From Mesaphorura yosii (taxonomy: Eukaryota > Arthropoda > Collembola > Poduromorpha > Tullbergiidae): a DNA stretch of 64,000 nucleotides. The notes below the pieces were generated by a model that was given only the letters and a program-made list of their open reading frames with translations, was not told where the DNA came from and searched no databases. Each line of letters opens with the position of its first letter. Positions within the stretch are counted from its first letter, which is position 1. The stretch is from NCBI GenBank assembly GCA_009869945.1, contig WIXG01000291.1, positions 1 through 64,000 on the forward strand. Direction: 5' to 3'. The position numbers were made by a program, and so were the translations under genes. This document shows positions 49,851 to 58,996 of this stretch, piece by piece.

Positions 49851-50441
49851 TTAGCAGAGCCCGTTGAGTGTAAGAAAGTTGCCCCCGAAGAGGTCAAATA
49901 TTTTTGCAATCTCCCGATCTGGATCGTAGACGGCTGCTCTAGCATATGCCGGGCATGTTTCATTCTGCCAGACGAAATCAGTCGGGTAGGAGCATATGCA
50001 CTGGTGCGAGTTCCAGTTGCAGGTTCCGCTAGCTCCGCCGTGCGTGCACCGGCAGTCCGTGTCGCAAATCTCTGCGTAGATGGAGCTGAGGATCGGATTA
50101 TTCGTCGCACACTGACAGCCGAGTGGAACGTGGACGCACGCGTTGAGGTAGGTGCACGTGCTGTAGTACGTCCCCGACCCCTCACAAATGCAGTTCCAGT
50201 CGTACTCGTTTGTGCACGTGCCGTTGGCTGCGGCATGATTTGTCTTGCAGTCGTAGTCACACGGGATTACCGCCTGGGGGTTGTCTGGACACGTTCCGTA
50301 CTTGAAACCAGCATTGGCGAACCCTGCCAATATATTTGTTTAAGTATTTGGCATTTGTAACCATGAAAACAGAAAAAAAGTTGAAGTCTACAACTCACCA
50401 ACATACAAAATGCAAACGCATAACAGTTTGACGAAGCTCAT
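49851..50441 (-). CDS. Secreted double CS-alpha-beta (defensin-like) protein 2
   Basis: There are two exons, 50441-50399 and 50323-49851, giving 171 aa, exactly the length of protein 1 and with the intron in the same phase at the end of the signal peptide (MSFVKLLCVCILYVG). The mature chain has 18 cysteines. Unit 1 is C-x9-C-x3-C-x10-C-x7-C-x1-C (PCDYDC ... GTCTNEYDWNCIC). Unit 2 is C-x14-C-x3-C-x10-C-x6-C-x1-C (ICDTDC ... GTCNWNSHQCIC). The strongest match to protein 1 is unit 2 and what follows (CDTDC-x-C-x-HGGA-x-G-x-C and CxYPxxFVW). The linker carries extra cysteines (TCTYLNACVHVPLGCQC). An N-glycosylation sequon is present (NGT). The C-terminus differs from protein 1 (DREIAKIFDLFGGNF). 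It is a paralogue by local duplication. Confidence 0.75.
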
Positions 50442-50558
50442 TTTGAGAGAGCTGGCGAAATTTCCAAACTGCGTGAGCAAGCTTGATCCTTTAAGTTCGT
50501 ACTTCGTGATACAGCAGTAGTTGAGAGAGTACTGGCGTTTGCAACTTGTCGCCAGTCG

Positions 50559-50566
50559 TATTTATA
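50559..50566 (-). promoter_or_regulatory. TATA box of defensin-like protein 2
   Basis: TATAAATA on the minus strand lies about 120 bases upstream of the ATG of the gene at 50441. About 30 bases further on, near 50530-50535, the sequence CCAGTAC would be a suitable start. A strong TATA box fits an inducible secreted-product gene. Confidence 0.5.
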
Positions 50567-51099
50567 GACAGTAAAAATGTATTTCTCCCTCTTCCTTGCT
50601 AAATAAAGGTCCAGATAAAGCAGATGAAACGTTGTAAGAAGAGAAGTTTAAAAAAGATTCGCTGCAACGTCATTAGAGATAACAGAAGCTTGGCTATCAT
50701 ACGAGATGAAGGCTCCATGGGTCGTCCAATACCAAGGCCTGGCGACCAGAAATGTCTATGCCTAGCAGTAGTTTATTTGGGGAGTAGAGCGAGCACAGGC
50801 ACGGAGCTACGACTCTAAACTATGAATGATGGAGAAGTCACAGGTCACGCTGCTGAAGCTCACTGACCTCAGATCAAGAACAGTGGTATGGAATATGACG
50901 CAGATAATGCATTGCACATAATAATAGCGCATTTATTTGGAGTGTCCAATTATGGCATCGTGAAAATTAACACGAAATCGCCAATGCGAAGAGATACAAG
51001 TGCCGGTTCGAGTCCTCACCTTTGAAAAGAAATCCAAGGCCAAGCAAAAACTGCATTTTCGTAACCAGGAGAGTTGGCGTACTAACGAGCATTTGCCTC
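50567..51099. other. Intergenic DNA with Pol III B-box-like sequence
   Basis: GGTTCGAGTCC at 51005-51015 matches the RNA polymerase III B-box consensus, with a weak A-box-like TGGCATCGTGA about 50 bases upstream. The flanks do not fold into a tRNA (the T-arm stem GCCGG/CCTCA does not pair), so at most this is a tRNA-derived SINE relic. No coding region is supported. Confidence 0.35.
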
Positions 51100-51660
51100 A
51101 GTCTTTGGGCTCAAGGCTTCAAAGAATTCTTTAGGATCACTGAATTTGGGGCGTTCCTCCCGATTCTCAGACCAACACTCCAGCACATTTTGGTAGCTAA
51201 AATGCAAGAAAAGCAAATTGAAGAGCCACCAATAATAAAAAGTATTGCAATTTATTTGGGAATATAAAATGCCTTACATCGCCTCGCTCGCGGATTTGGA
51301 AGTCTGAGTCCATTTCGGAGCCGGGCTACAAGCCACCGGGATGGGACTTCACCCAAGAAAAATAATTCCCAAAGTGTGACTACGTATGACCAAACATCCG
51401 ACTTCATGGAGAAATGCATGTGAGCCAGAGACTCGATGGTCATCCACTTCCAGCGCAGCTTGGCACGTTGTCATTTGGTGTACGAGTAGTCAACCAGTTG
51501 ACGGGCGAGCCCAAAGTCACAGATTTTTGCACGCATGCCGTCGATTGAGAGAACCTTGCGGGCTGCGAGGTCCGCATGAACCACACGCCGGCAGGACAGG
51601 AATTCCATGCTAGCCGCGATTTCCGCAGCCCATCGCAGTGGTCATCGTGGCAACCTCATC
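51100..51660 (-). pseudogene. Receptor tyrosine kinase catalytic-domain relic
   Basis: On the minus strand the C-lobe of an RTK can be followed: RWAAEIAASMEFLSCRRVVHADLAARK, then IDGMRAKICDFGLARQL, MTIESLAHMHFSMKSDVWSY, VTLWELFFLGEVP and, after a small intron (acceptor near 51202), YQNVLECWSENREERPKF. The catalytic loop is changed: H-R-D is HAD and the Asn of DLAARN is Lys, while DFG is intact. SYG is SYV. The piece after GEVP shifts frame and contains a stop. There is no N-lobe, transmembrane or extracellular part. The insert-type sequence is closest to the PDGFR/VEGFR class by eye. This is a non-functional fragment. Confidence 0.65.
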
Positions 51661-52204
51661 GATGTTAGTCTCCTGTTTGAGCACGTGGCCATATGGTTCG
51701 ACGTATCCTCTGCTCACTGAATTTTGTCTCTGCAATAGAGTCGAACAAACTGAGAGGTCCCAAAATCTAATCGAGCTACAAGAATAGTACAGGGTACCCT
51801 GTACCAGCGCGGTGGTGCAGCCGCAATTTTGATAGGTGACCCGGGCGGAATTGCCATCGCAATTGTCCTGGCGATGGAATCTTTCAATGTGGATGACCAG
51901 CCGGAGCCATCGACACTGGCACAGCCGCAAGCACACGCCGAGTGAATCCAGTAAGCAGCAATAGCAAGTCCTCGAACGATCCGTGCCAAATTGTGCTCAA
52001 TATCTTAAATCTATGAGCGAGTAAAGAAACGCGACTGACCGATTGTCGATTGTGATTTTAATTGATTTATTTAACCACCATAAATTATTTACAATTGAAA
52101 ATTAGTTGGTTGATTGGACGTGTAACTTAAACCTAAAGGAGTACGGATAAATCGTTAAGCGATGTTAAATTCCACTCTCACACAAATTCTTCCCCTCTAC
52201 GAAT
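51661..52204. other. No confident gene
   Basis: The sequence upstream of the kinase relic shows short frames only. The final bases are the 3' UTR of the p62 homologue. No repeat or RNA was identified. Confidence 0.35.
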
Positions 52205-53923
52205 TTAATCCAAAGTGTGGACAACATTGTCCCCTCCTGTTGGTCCAGCTCCTGCTCCGCCACCGCCAACTGGGAACAGAGCGTTGAGGACTTCCTCCAG
52301 ATTTCCCTTCTTCGAGGCGACGAGACGTCCGAGCCAGCCGTCGTGGTTTGAGAAACCCATGCTCAGGAGTTGGTTGAGAGTCTGCTGTAGACGGTCGCCA
52401 AGTTCGGGTCCAGTTTGGGTTCCACCAGCAGCAGCAGCAGTTCCAACCGGAGTGGATGACGGAGTAGCAGTAGCAGCAGGAGCATTCCATGGAGCGATCG
52501 GAATGTTGCGAACCGCATTGCCAATATTTCCGACAGTCGTGGAAATCATCTGCTGAAGATGAGCCGGGTTCAGTTGTGGATATATACGAGGAGACTGTCC
52601 AGGCACGGCAGCTGGAGCAGGAACTCCTTGGACGTCCATGGCCACGGCTGCTGCTGCAGCGGTTGACGTCGGTGCCTGAGCCTGTGCTGCTGTTGGGGCC
52701 GATGCGCCGGTTCCAAGATGAAGTTGTTGAAGGTCTTCAGCTAAATTCGTATTAGCGTTCGCGTTGGCGCTTGCAGCGTCAGTTGCAGGAGCCGAATTCT
52801 CTGCAGCAGCTGTGGCTGGAGCCTGTTGTTGATTTTCAGTGCCAGCAGCAGCCGAAGCGTTGGCGCCTGCAGCAGCAGTAGCAGTTCCATGTGAAGTTCC
52901 CCACTCGTTGTACAGTTCAACAACATCAATCGGAATTCCAGCAGCGTTCAGGAACTCTTGAATCTGATGGGCCGCTGCGGCTAAGTCGAATCCTTGCGGA
53001 GTCTGTCCAGCCTGAGCTTCTGCATCGGCACCAGCAGCAGCTGCTCCTCCACAACGACCGGACATGCGTTCCTTGTACGCACGCTTTGCCTCCTTTTTGT
53101 GAACATGGGCTTGCTTCTTCACGAACTTTGCCCACTTCCTCATTTCCTTCTTGCCAGCCATGACCGGGCAGCCGCCTGGTCCGTAGTTGAATGGAAACGG
53201 AGCCTCTTCGGCGGACGAACTCTCGCTCGAAGATGTTGACGGCTCGTCGTGGTGGAGATGATACGGATGATGACCCCGTCCATGTCCGTGGCGGTGACGT
53301 TTGCCGTGTCCATGTCCGTGCCTACGTCTTCCCCCTTCCTCGCTGCCAGCACCAGCCCCAGCGCCAGGAGCATCCGAGACTCCTCCAAATCCAAGATGAA
53401 TGACTGGCGGAGACGGAGAGCGCTCACGCATACGCGAAGCCTTCAGAATATGACAGCGAATTGCGTCCCGAGCCATCTCTGGAAACGGGATACGAAGCAT
53501 GACGTGTCCAGCGTGGACTCCGATCTGCTCGCAGGCGGCGCAGAGGTCGTAGTCACGACACTGGCAGCATTTGTATCTGTTGATAAGAAAAATTGATGCG
53601 ATGGTTAGAACCTCCGATTTCGACCGGGCCTAAACTGATAATTAATGCAAAAGCCCATGGTGAAAAGCTAAGGGAAACGAAAATTACCTGAATCCAGTCA
53701 CAGTTTTAGTGCAGTGATCACAAGTGACTCCAGTGTGCTCCATTTGATGAGTAGAAATCGGAGTGGTTGCTTCAGGAGCTACGGGAGCCGTTGCACCAGC
53801 GCCAGCTGCAGCTGCGTCAGGAGTTGATTGGGTGTTAGAGCCGAATTGTCCGATTACCTCGAATGGTAGCATCATTTCTGCTGGACGAGGGATGTGTTGC
53901 TGATTGTTTTGATTCGGGTCCAT
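52205..53923 (-). CDS. ref(2)P: p62/sequestosome-1 (Ref(2)P)-like autophagy receptor
   Basis: There are two exons, 53923-53688 and 53576-52205, giving 535 aa. A ZZ zinc finger at about residues 60-110 ([25 protein letters not shown] ... HAGH) and a C-terminal UBA at about 485-525 ([20 protein letters not shown]) match p62/Ref(2)P closely. Between them lie a His-rich stretch ([17 protein letters not shown]), a Ser/Glu-rich acidic run and long Ala-rich low-complexity sequence. p62 proteins carry ubiquitinated cargo to autophagosomes. The usual N-terminal PB1 domain, which makes p62 filaments, is not seen: the 60 residues before the ZZ are Gln/Ala/Pro-rich, and no PB1-like exon was found before the next gene. 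LC3-binding candidates such as PFEVI exist but are unproven. Confidence 0.87.
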
Positions 53924-54623
53924 CCTGGTCTTGGTTCTTGATCCCAATAATTATACCTTGTCGTAGTTAACTGGATAAATAGTCAGTCGTCTCACTGATT
54001 AATTGAGTTACAACTTGTGTAATGCGTGACTTGAAGAACTAAGAATTGAACTCACAAAGCTCAATCCGGAGAATGGTAAGCGAATCGTCCTGAGTCACTT
54101 GTATTTATGGATAAGGAAAACTGCTGTATCATTCTCTAGCTCAATCTACGTGTTAAAAGTTAAAAAGCTTTTGCAGTCTGCAGTGACTTTGCAGCAATCA
54201 TCTCACCGTCCCAGTCCCAATGCTAACTGGTTAACTGCCTTGCCTTATGTTACAGACGATACACGATTGCACCATGTGAATTAAATCATTAAATGACCTC
54301 GTACGAGCTGAGTAACGAGCAGCGAGCGACGATGACTCACAGCTGAGAAACGATTTCACTTCTTCTTCTGTACTCGTGTAGAATGTACGAGAACCGGTTA
54401 TCATGCACACTGCAGAGCCCCAAGCGCTTATCATGCATAACGTCTACGTGATCATGAGTATGCACTGGCCGAGGAGCCGAATGACTCATCAAGTTTCATA
54501 ATATTTACCACGACCGACCGACCACAAAGGCCAAAGGCAGTGATAATTCGCAAAATCGCAGAATTCGCAATTGCTTTATTGAAATTCGCACATTCGCAAT
54601 TGGCAGGCTTATCAGTACAAGTA
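53924..54623. other. Upstream region of the p62 homologue
   Basis: AT-rich spacer. It was searched for an exon with PB1-like sequence on the minus strand and none was seen. An AATAAA on the minus strand at about 54574-54579 belongs to the EGF-like gene. Confidence 0.4.
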
Positions 54624-55367
54624 CTAATACGAATTAATAGCAGCTACTCCGAATACAACAAATGTCAGCAGCAGCTGCAGAGGCCTGGAGACGGCCTTCC
54701 CAGCAGCGCCTCCCTTGCATTCTTTGTACCCCTTCGATGGGTCGCCAATCCATCCTTCGCTGCACACGCAGTCTTTCCCGTTTCTGCACTCTGAATTCCG
54801 AGGGCACTTCGTTTCGAGGTTGTCGTCCCGCTCCCGACTACAGGGAACGAGAAGAATCGCCCAGCGAGGGTCGTCGTTTTTTATTATCGAGCCTTCTTCG
54901 CTTCCGCTGGCGTCTAGGTTTCGTGGCACACAGCGGGCCTCTTCGTCTTTGTACTCCAAGGGGGGGTCGTCGTCGTAGCCCATGACGATGGTGTCATCCT
55001 CGTCGCCGGCTACAGCTTCTTCCTCTTCGCCGTACTGATACGAGTCTGGGTTGACGTAATTCTCTTCGCAGACACACAAATTCGTTGGGGAGCCTATTTC
55101 GGCCGCAAGGGCACACTCGGCATGCTCAGGACAGCTCCAGGTTGGTGGAGGCGAAAGCGTCTCGTTGCCGTTCCCTTTCTGTAGTGCTCCGACGCAGGAG
55201 ACGGTCAGAATCCGTTGAAACCGGAAATCGAGGAACGGATCGCCGCGGTCAGCGGCCTCCCAGCTTCGAGCAGAGCCAATGCCAAGACACGAAGATAAGC
55301 ACAGATAAGAGACTAGGATCACTGATAATGAGGGCACCGATGGCGATGGCAGGCCTCGAGAGGCCAT
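54624..55367 (-). CDS. Secreted or GPI-anchored EGF-like protein
   Basis: This is a single exon of 247 aa starting MASRGLPSPSVPSLSVILVSYLCLSSCLGIG, a probable signal peptide. An upstream in-frame extension is ignored because this start gives a clean signal sequence. Two EGF-like cysteine modules are visible: CPEHAECAL ... LCVCEENYV ... RC and KCPRNSECRNGKDCVCSEGWIGDP ... ECK. They are separated by an acidic linker (GEEEEAVAGDEDD, YDDDPPLEYKDEE). The C-terminus is a small-residue site followed by a hydrophobic tail (PLQLLLTFVVFGVAAINSY), as in GPI-anchored proteins. It is expected on the cell surface, perhaps in adhesion or calcium binding. The family is not recognised. Confidence 0.65.
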   Translation of the reverse strand: MASRGLPSPSVPSLSVILVSYLCLSSCLGIGSARSWEAADRGDPFLDFRFQRILTVSCVGALQKGNGNETLSPPPTWSCPEHAECALAAEIGSPTNLCVCEENYVNPDSYQYGEEEEAVAGDEDDTIVMGYDDDPPLEYKDEEARCVPRNLDASGSEEGSIIKNDDPRWAILLVPCSRERDDNLETKCPRNSECRNGKDCVCSEGWIGDPSKGYKECKGGAAGKAVSRPLQLLLTFVVFGVAAINSY

Positions 55368-56168
55368 TTTTCTGTATGCCAGTGAACAATTTGACGAATT
55401 ATCGACAAATTCGGTCGATCGTGCAGCCGAAACGAGAAGAAAAATGAACAGCCGGCGCAGTGTGTCGTCCTTTGTCTGAAGAGAATGAAGATCACAGATC
55501 AGTTTACGAGCCGGGAGGCGAGTCAGGCGAGTTTGCCGATCTTTTGGCATTTGTTTGTCTGAAAAGTCCAAATCTTGAGCTTGACTCCTGTCTCGTTTTT
55601 CATGTCTTTCTTGCACATCTTCTCTGCCGGTCTATTTTTAGATCTTTTATGTTTATATTTCTGCGATGAGTGCAAAGAGTTCATGGCATTAATCTAGAAT
55701 CTCGAGATTTGCGAAAACGAAAAGTTGCACAGGACTAAGTTAAGCTAGAATAAGAAAAAGTACAGCCACGTCACACGCCACAGGAAATCTGCAAAACGCA
55801 CTCACACGCGATTCAAGAATAAAAATCTCTTCGCCTTTGCAATTTATTCAAGACTTCAAGATACATACGCGATTTGCCATAATTTATGAGCTCGTGATAA
55901 TAAAATCTGTCTTTTCTCTCACCCGTTGAATATTCGCGCGTGAATGCAAACAGTAATAAAAATATTCGTAAATTAATCGATGCGATGGCTCAGTCAGCCA
56001 AAGGCAAGAGACAACTGATGCTGATAAGAAAAGATCAGCATCAGCAATGAACACAATAACAATCAGAAAAAAATGCTAACATTATCATTACTAAAATTAG
56101 GAACGATACGCTACGATCTTAATGACTAGCAAGCCGAAGACGAAAGACGCGCGAAAATTAAAAAGTCT
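55368..56168. other. Intergenic DNA
   Basis: AT-rich spacer between the EGF-like gene (5' side) and the 3' end of transporter H, both on the minus strand. No gene is supported. Confidence 0.35.
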
Positions 56169-57879
56169 TTATTTGAACAGTCGTTGAATCTCGTCGAGAC
56201 TTTTTCCTTTCGTCTCGGGGACGATCAACAGCACGAAGAAAACGCCCATCAGGCTCAGGCCGGCAAACAGCCAATGGGCGCCAGAAGCGTGGAGGAAAGA
56301 GAGGCCCTCCAGGTCGTAGTAGTATTTCGTGACCAAGAAAGCGAGGACCCAGCAGAAAGACGCGGCGAGGGCGCTCGTGTAGCTTTTCACCCGGGCACCG
56401 ACGATTAGCTCGCCCAGCATACACCAGGGCAGGGGCCCCAGCCCCATGTTGTACGTGATTATAAAGACAATCAGCGACGTCAGCGGGAGCCACCCCGTCC
56501 CCTCCGGCACGACGTCCCCACCATTCTGCTCTTTCATGTAGTAAAACCCGCCCAGCACGGCGAGCGACGCTGCGATCCCGACGCTGGACACAAGCAGCAG
56601 CAGGCGACGCCCGACGCGGTCAACGAGGAACGTGCTCAGCCCCGCACACAGAAACTGGACGAAGGCGACGACGATCGAGCATAGCTTCGCGTCGATCGTC
56701 GACCCCGCATCGCGGAATATGTCGACGGCGTAGAAGACGACGATGTTTATCAGCGAGACTTGCTGGAGCCACATCAGGCCAAGGCAGATTAAGAACGGTT
56801 TCACGACGTAGGGTTTTGTGACCTCGGCAATGGTCAGCGGCTGAGCGTAGTCTTCGTCTAGGCTCCGCTGAATTTGACGCAGTTCTTCGGCCACGTCGTC
56901 CGGCGCGCTTCGACGCAGCCACTGCAGGCTCGCTCGAGCTTGGTTGTATTTGCCCTTCGTCAGGAGGTACGTCGGAGATTCGGGCATGAAGATCATGAAG
57001 GCAAGGAAAATGGCTGGGACGAACGTGCAGATGACGGACAGCCAAAACCAGTTGACGAATGCACCAACGACGTTCCTAAAATATGAAGAAATGTGGCCGT
57101 GGCTCAATTAATGCATGAATTAATTAGTTGGCTCAATTTTTAAAAGGTTAAAGGGTACTTACACAAAAAGAATTCCTGCCACCAGCACAAGCACCATCGA
57201 CGAGCCGAGTGTGCCCCTGAGTTCAGTCTCGGCGATTTCGCTGGTGTAAACCGGGACGATGAGCGTGAAGGCTCCTCCACAGAATCCAGTTATGAAACGC
57301 CCGCTGAGCATGACGGCCAGCGCGCTCGCGAAGGTCACCATCACCCACCCGACAATGAAAGGCACTCCGAGAAGCACCATCGTCCGCTGTCGGCCGATGC
57401 AGTCAATCATTGGGCCGGAGATGAGCGTGGAAATAGCTGCACCGATTGTTGTGATGGACCCGATCCATGTCCTGGCATTTGTGTCATTCGCCAGGAACTT
57501 AAAGTCATCGTCTTCTTCCAGGCTGGGCAATGCGGGCGAACTCCAGGCGACGACGTTGCCAAGTCCGAATGCGCCGATTGTAGCTGATAAGGAAAAATAA
57601 ATATGTAATCAAGTAATCAGCAAGCAGCAATGTGAAATTCACGCTTCAGCTTAACTGCCCTTTACTTTGAAGGGATTTACCTGCCAATGCTGCGAGGATC
57701 TGTGGAATTCTTGTCGATGACCTGGAATACTGCACTGAAATTCCAGCTGGAGGAGCGAGTAGGGCTTCAGATGTCTCTGGGCTGGGTTCCTCATCCGTGT
57801 CAGTTACCGGGCTCTGTTCAGTGTCGGTCACCACACGGCCTTCGTGGTGGTCGTGCTCGTGGTAGGTTTCGGCTATCAT
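56169..57879 (-). CDS. Tret1-like sugar transporter, copy H
   Basis: Exons are 57879-57681, 57583-57163 and 57075-56169, giving 508 aa. This is the only copy on the minus strand. The N-terminus of 66 residues is His/Asp/Glu/Pro-rich (YHEHDHHEGR, TDTDEEPSPETSEALL) and includes an acidic dileucine-like ETSEALL. MFS motifs are IDCIGRQRT (Cys and Gln for the usual residues of loop 2-3), GRFITGFCGG, PESPTYLLTKG, QQVSLINIVVFY (TM7, Leu in place of the usual Gly), VDRVGRRLLL, GLGPLPW and PETKGKSLDEIQRLFK. Exon sizes and phases match copy G (last exon 907 bases in both), so an inverted duplication of a G-like gene is likely. The TAA stop sits inside an AATAAA (56168-56173), so the 3' UTR must be very short. 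Confidence 0.92.
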
Positions 57880-58996
57880 CTTTCTTTGAAATAAATACAA
57901 ATGTCTGACTGATTCCACTATCAAAGATACGACATAGGCACTTCACGAGGGATGGATTAATTGTGATTGTGGTTTAATTTTGATTAACCGCAGAACACAG
58001 CAAGCAACTGCGACTAAAAACCTTCGTTTTTTGATTTCTTGGTAGTTCTGGTCTTCGGTGAGTTCAGTCAGGACATTTTTAATCACATACACGTAATTAA
58101 TTAAATTTTACGCCCACTAAATTAATTCTCCAGCTATAGATTTTGTTTGTTTTTGCCGAAGTTAGGCATTTTGTGATTGCGATTTTCGCATATCGCATTT
58201 ACGAACTGCGATTGCATACTGCAATTGTAATTCAATTGGTGATCGAAAACAAGTCAACGAACGGGCTGGCTGACGGCTGAGCTCCGACTCGGTCGGGCTC
58301 GAGGCTATTTGCTCGTGCAAAAAATAGCCGAGCAACCGAACGCGATACACGATCGCGAACTGAATCGAAGCAGAGCAGAGAGCAGATTTTGCCCATTTCG
58401 CATCTCCACCCGTCGCATAGCGAAAAGAATTCACAACAGAAAATTACAAATTGCAGATTTCTGTGTTGTACGCATTGGGTTTTGGATTTCAACCCTTTTG
58501 GCAGCAGGCTATCAGGCATTTGGGGGATTTTGTTGCTGAGCCGTGCATTTCTTGCTAAAGTAAACAATGCAGGCAAACCAGGCGCTGACACAGCCAAGCA
58601 AAGCAGAGCAAATGAAAGGGAGTTTTTAAATGTTGACTGTAATTTATGCATTGTAAATTTAAATCACTTGATGAATTATTGACAGTTGGCCAACCAGGCA
58701 GACAGGCACGGTTGAGTCATAATAATTAAAGTACTTAATTGTGTTTAACTCGTTATTCTGTGTGGTGTCTAATTTAATCAGTGACAAGTGTCCCGAATTC
58801 GACAATCGACCGGCTGGTGGATGACATAATCAGTATTATTAAAGTACAAGTAATTAATTACTCATCTACGAGACGAGCCTGTGCGTATTATTTTCTTATG
58901 ATAACTCCGGCGGTATTTGGACGAATATTAAAACCGGTGGGTTTGAGTCTGAGGTTCTTAACAGTGCAGTGGCAATTGAACATTTGACTAAGAATC
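57880..58996. other. Divergent promoter region
   Basis: Spacer of 1.1 kb between transporter H (minus) and Lgl (plus). No coding exon is supported, although an untranslated first exon of either gene may lie here. Confidence 0.35.

Noticed and set aside
51005..51015. Perfect B-box-like GGTTCGAGTCC suggesting a tRNA gene
   Set aside because: The T-arm stem does not pair, there is no acceptor stem and the A-box match is weak, so no tRNA can be drawn.
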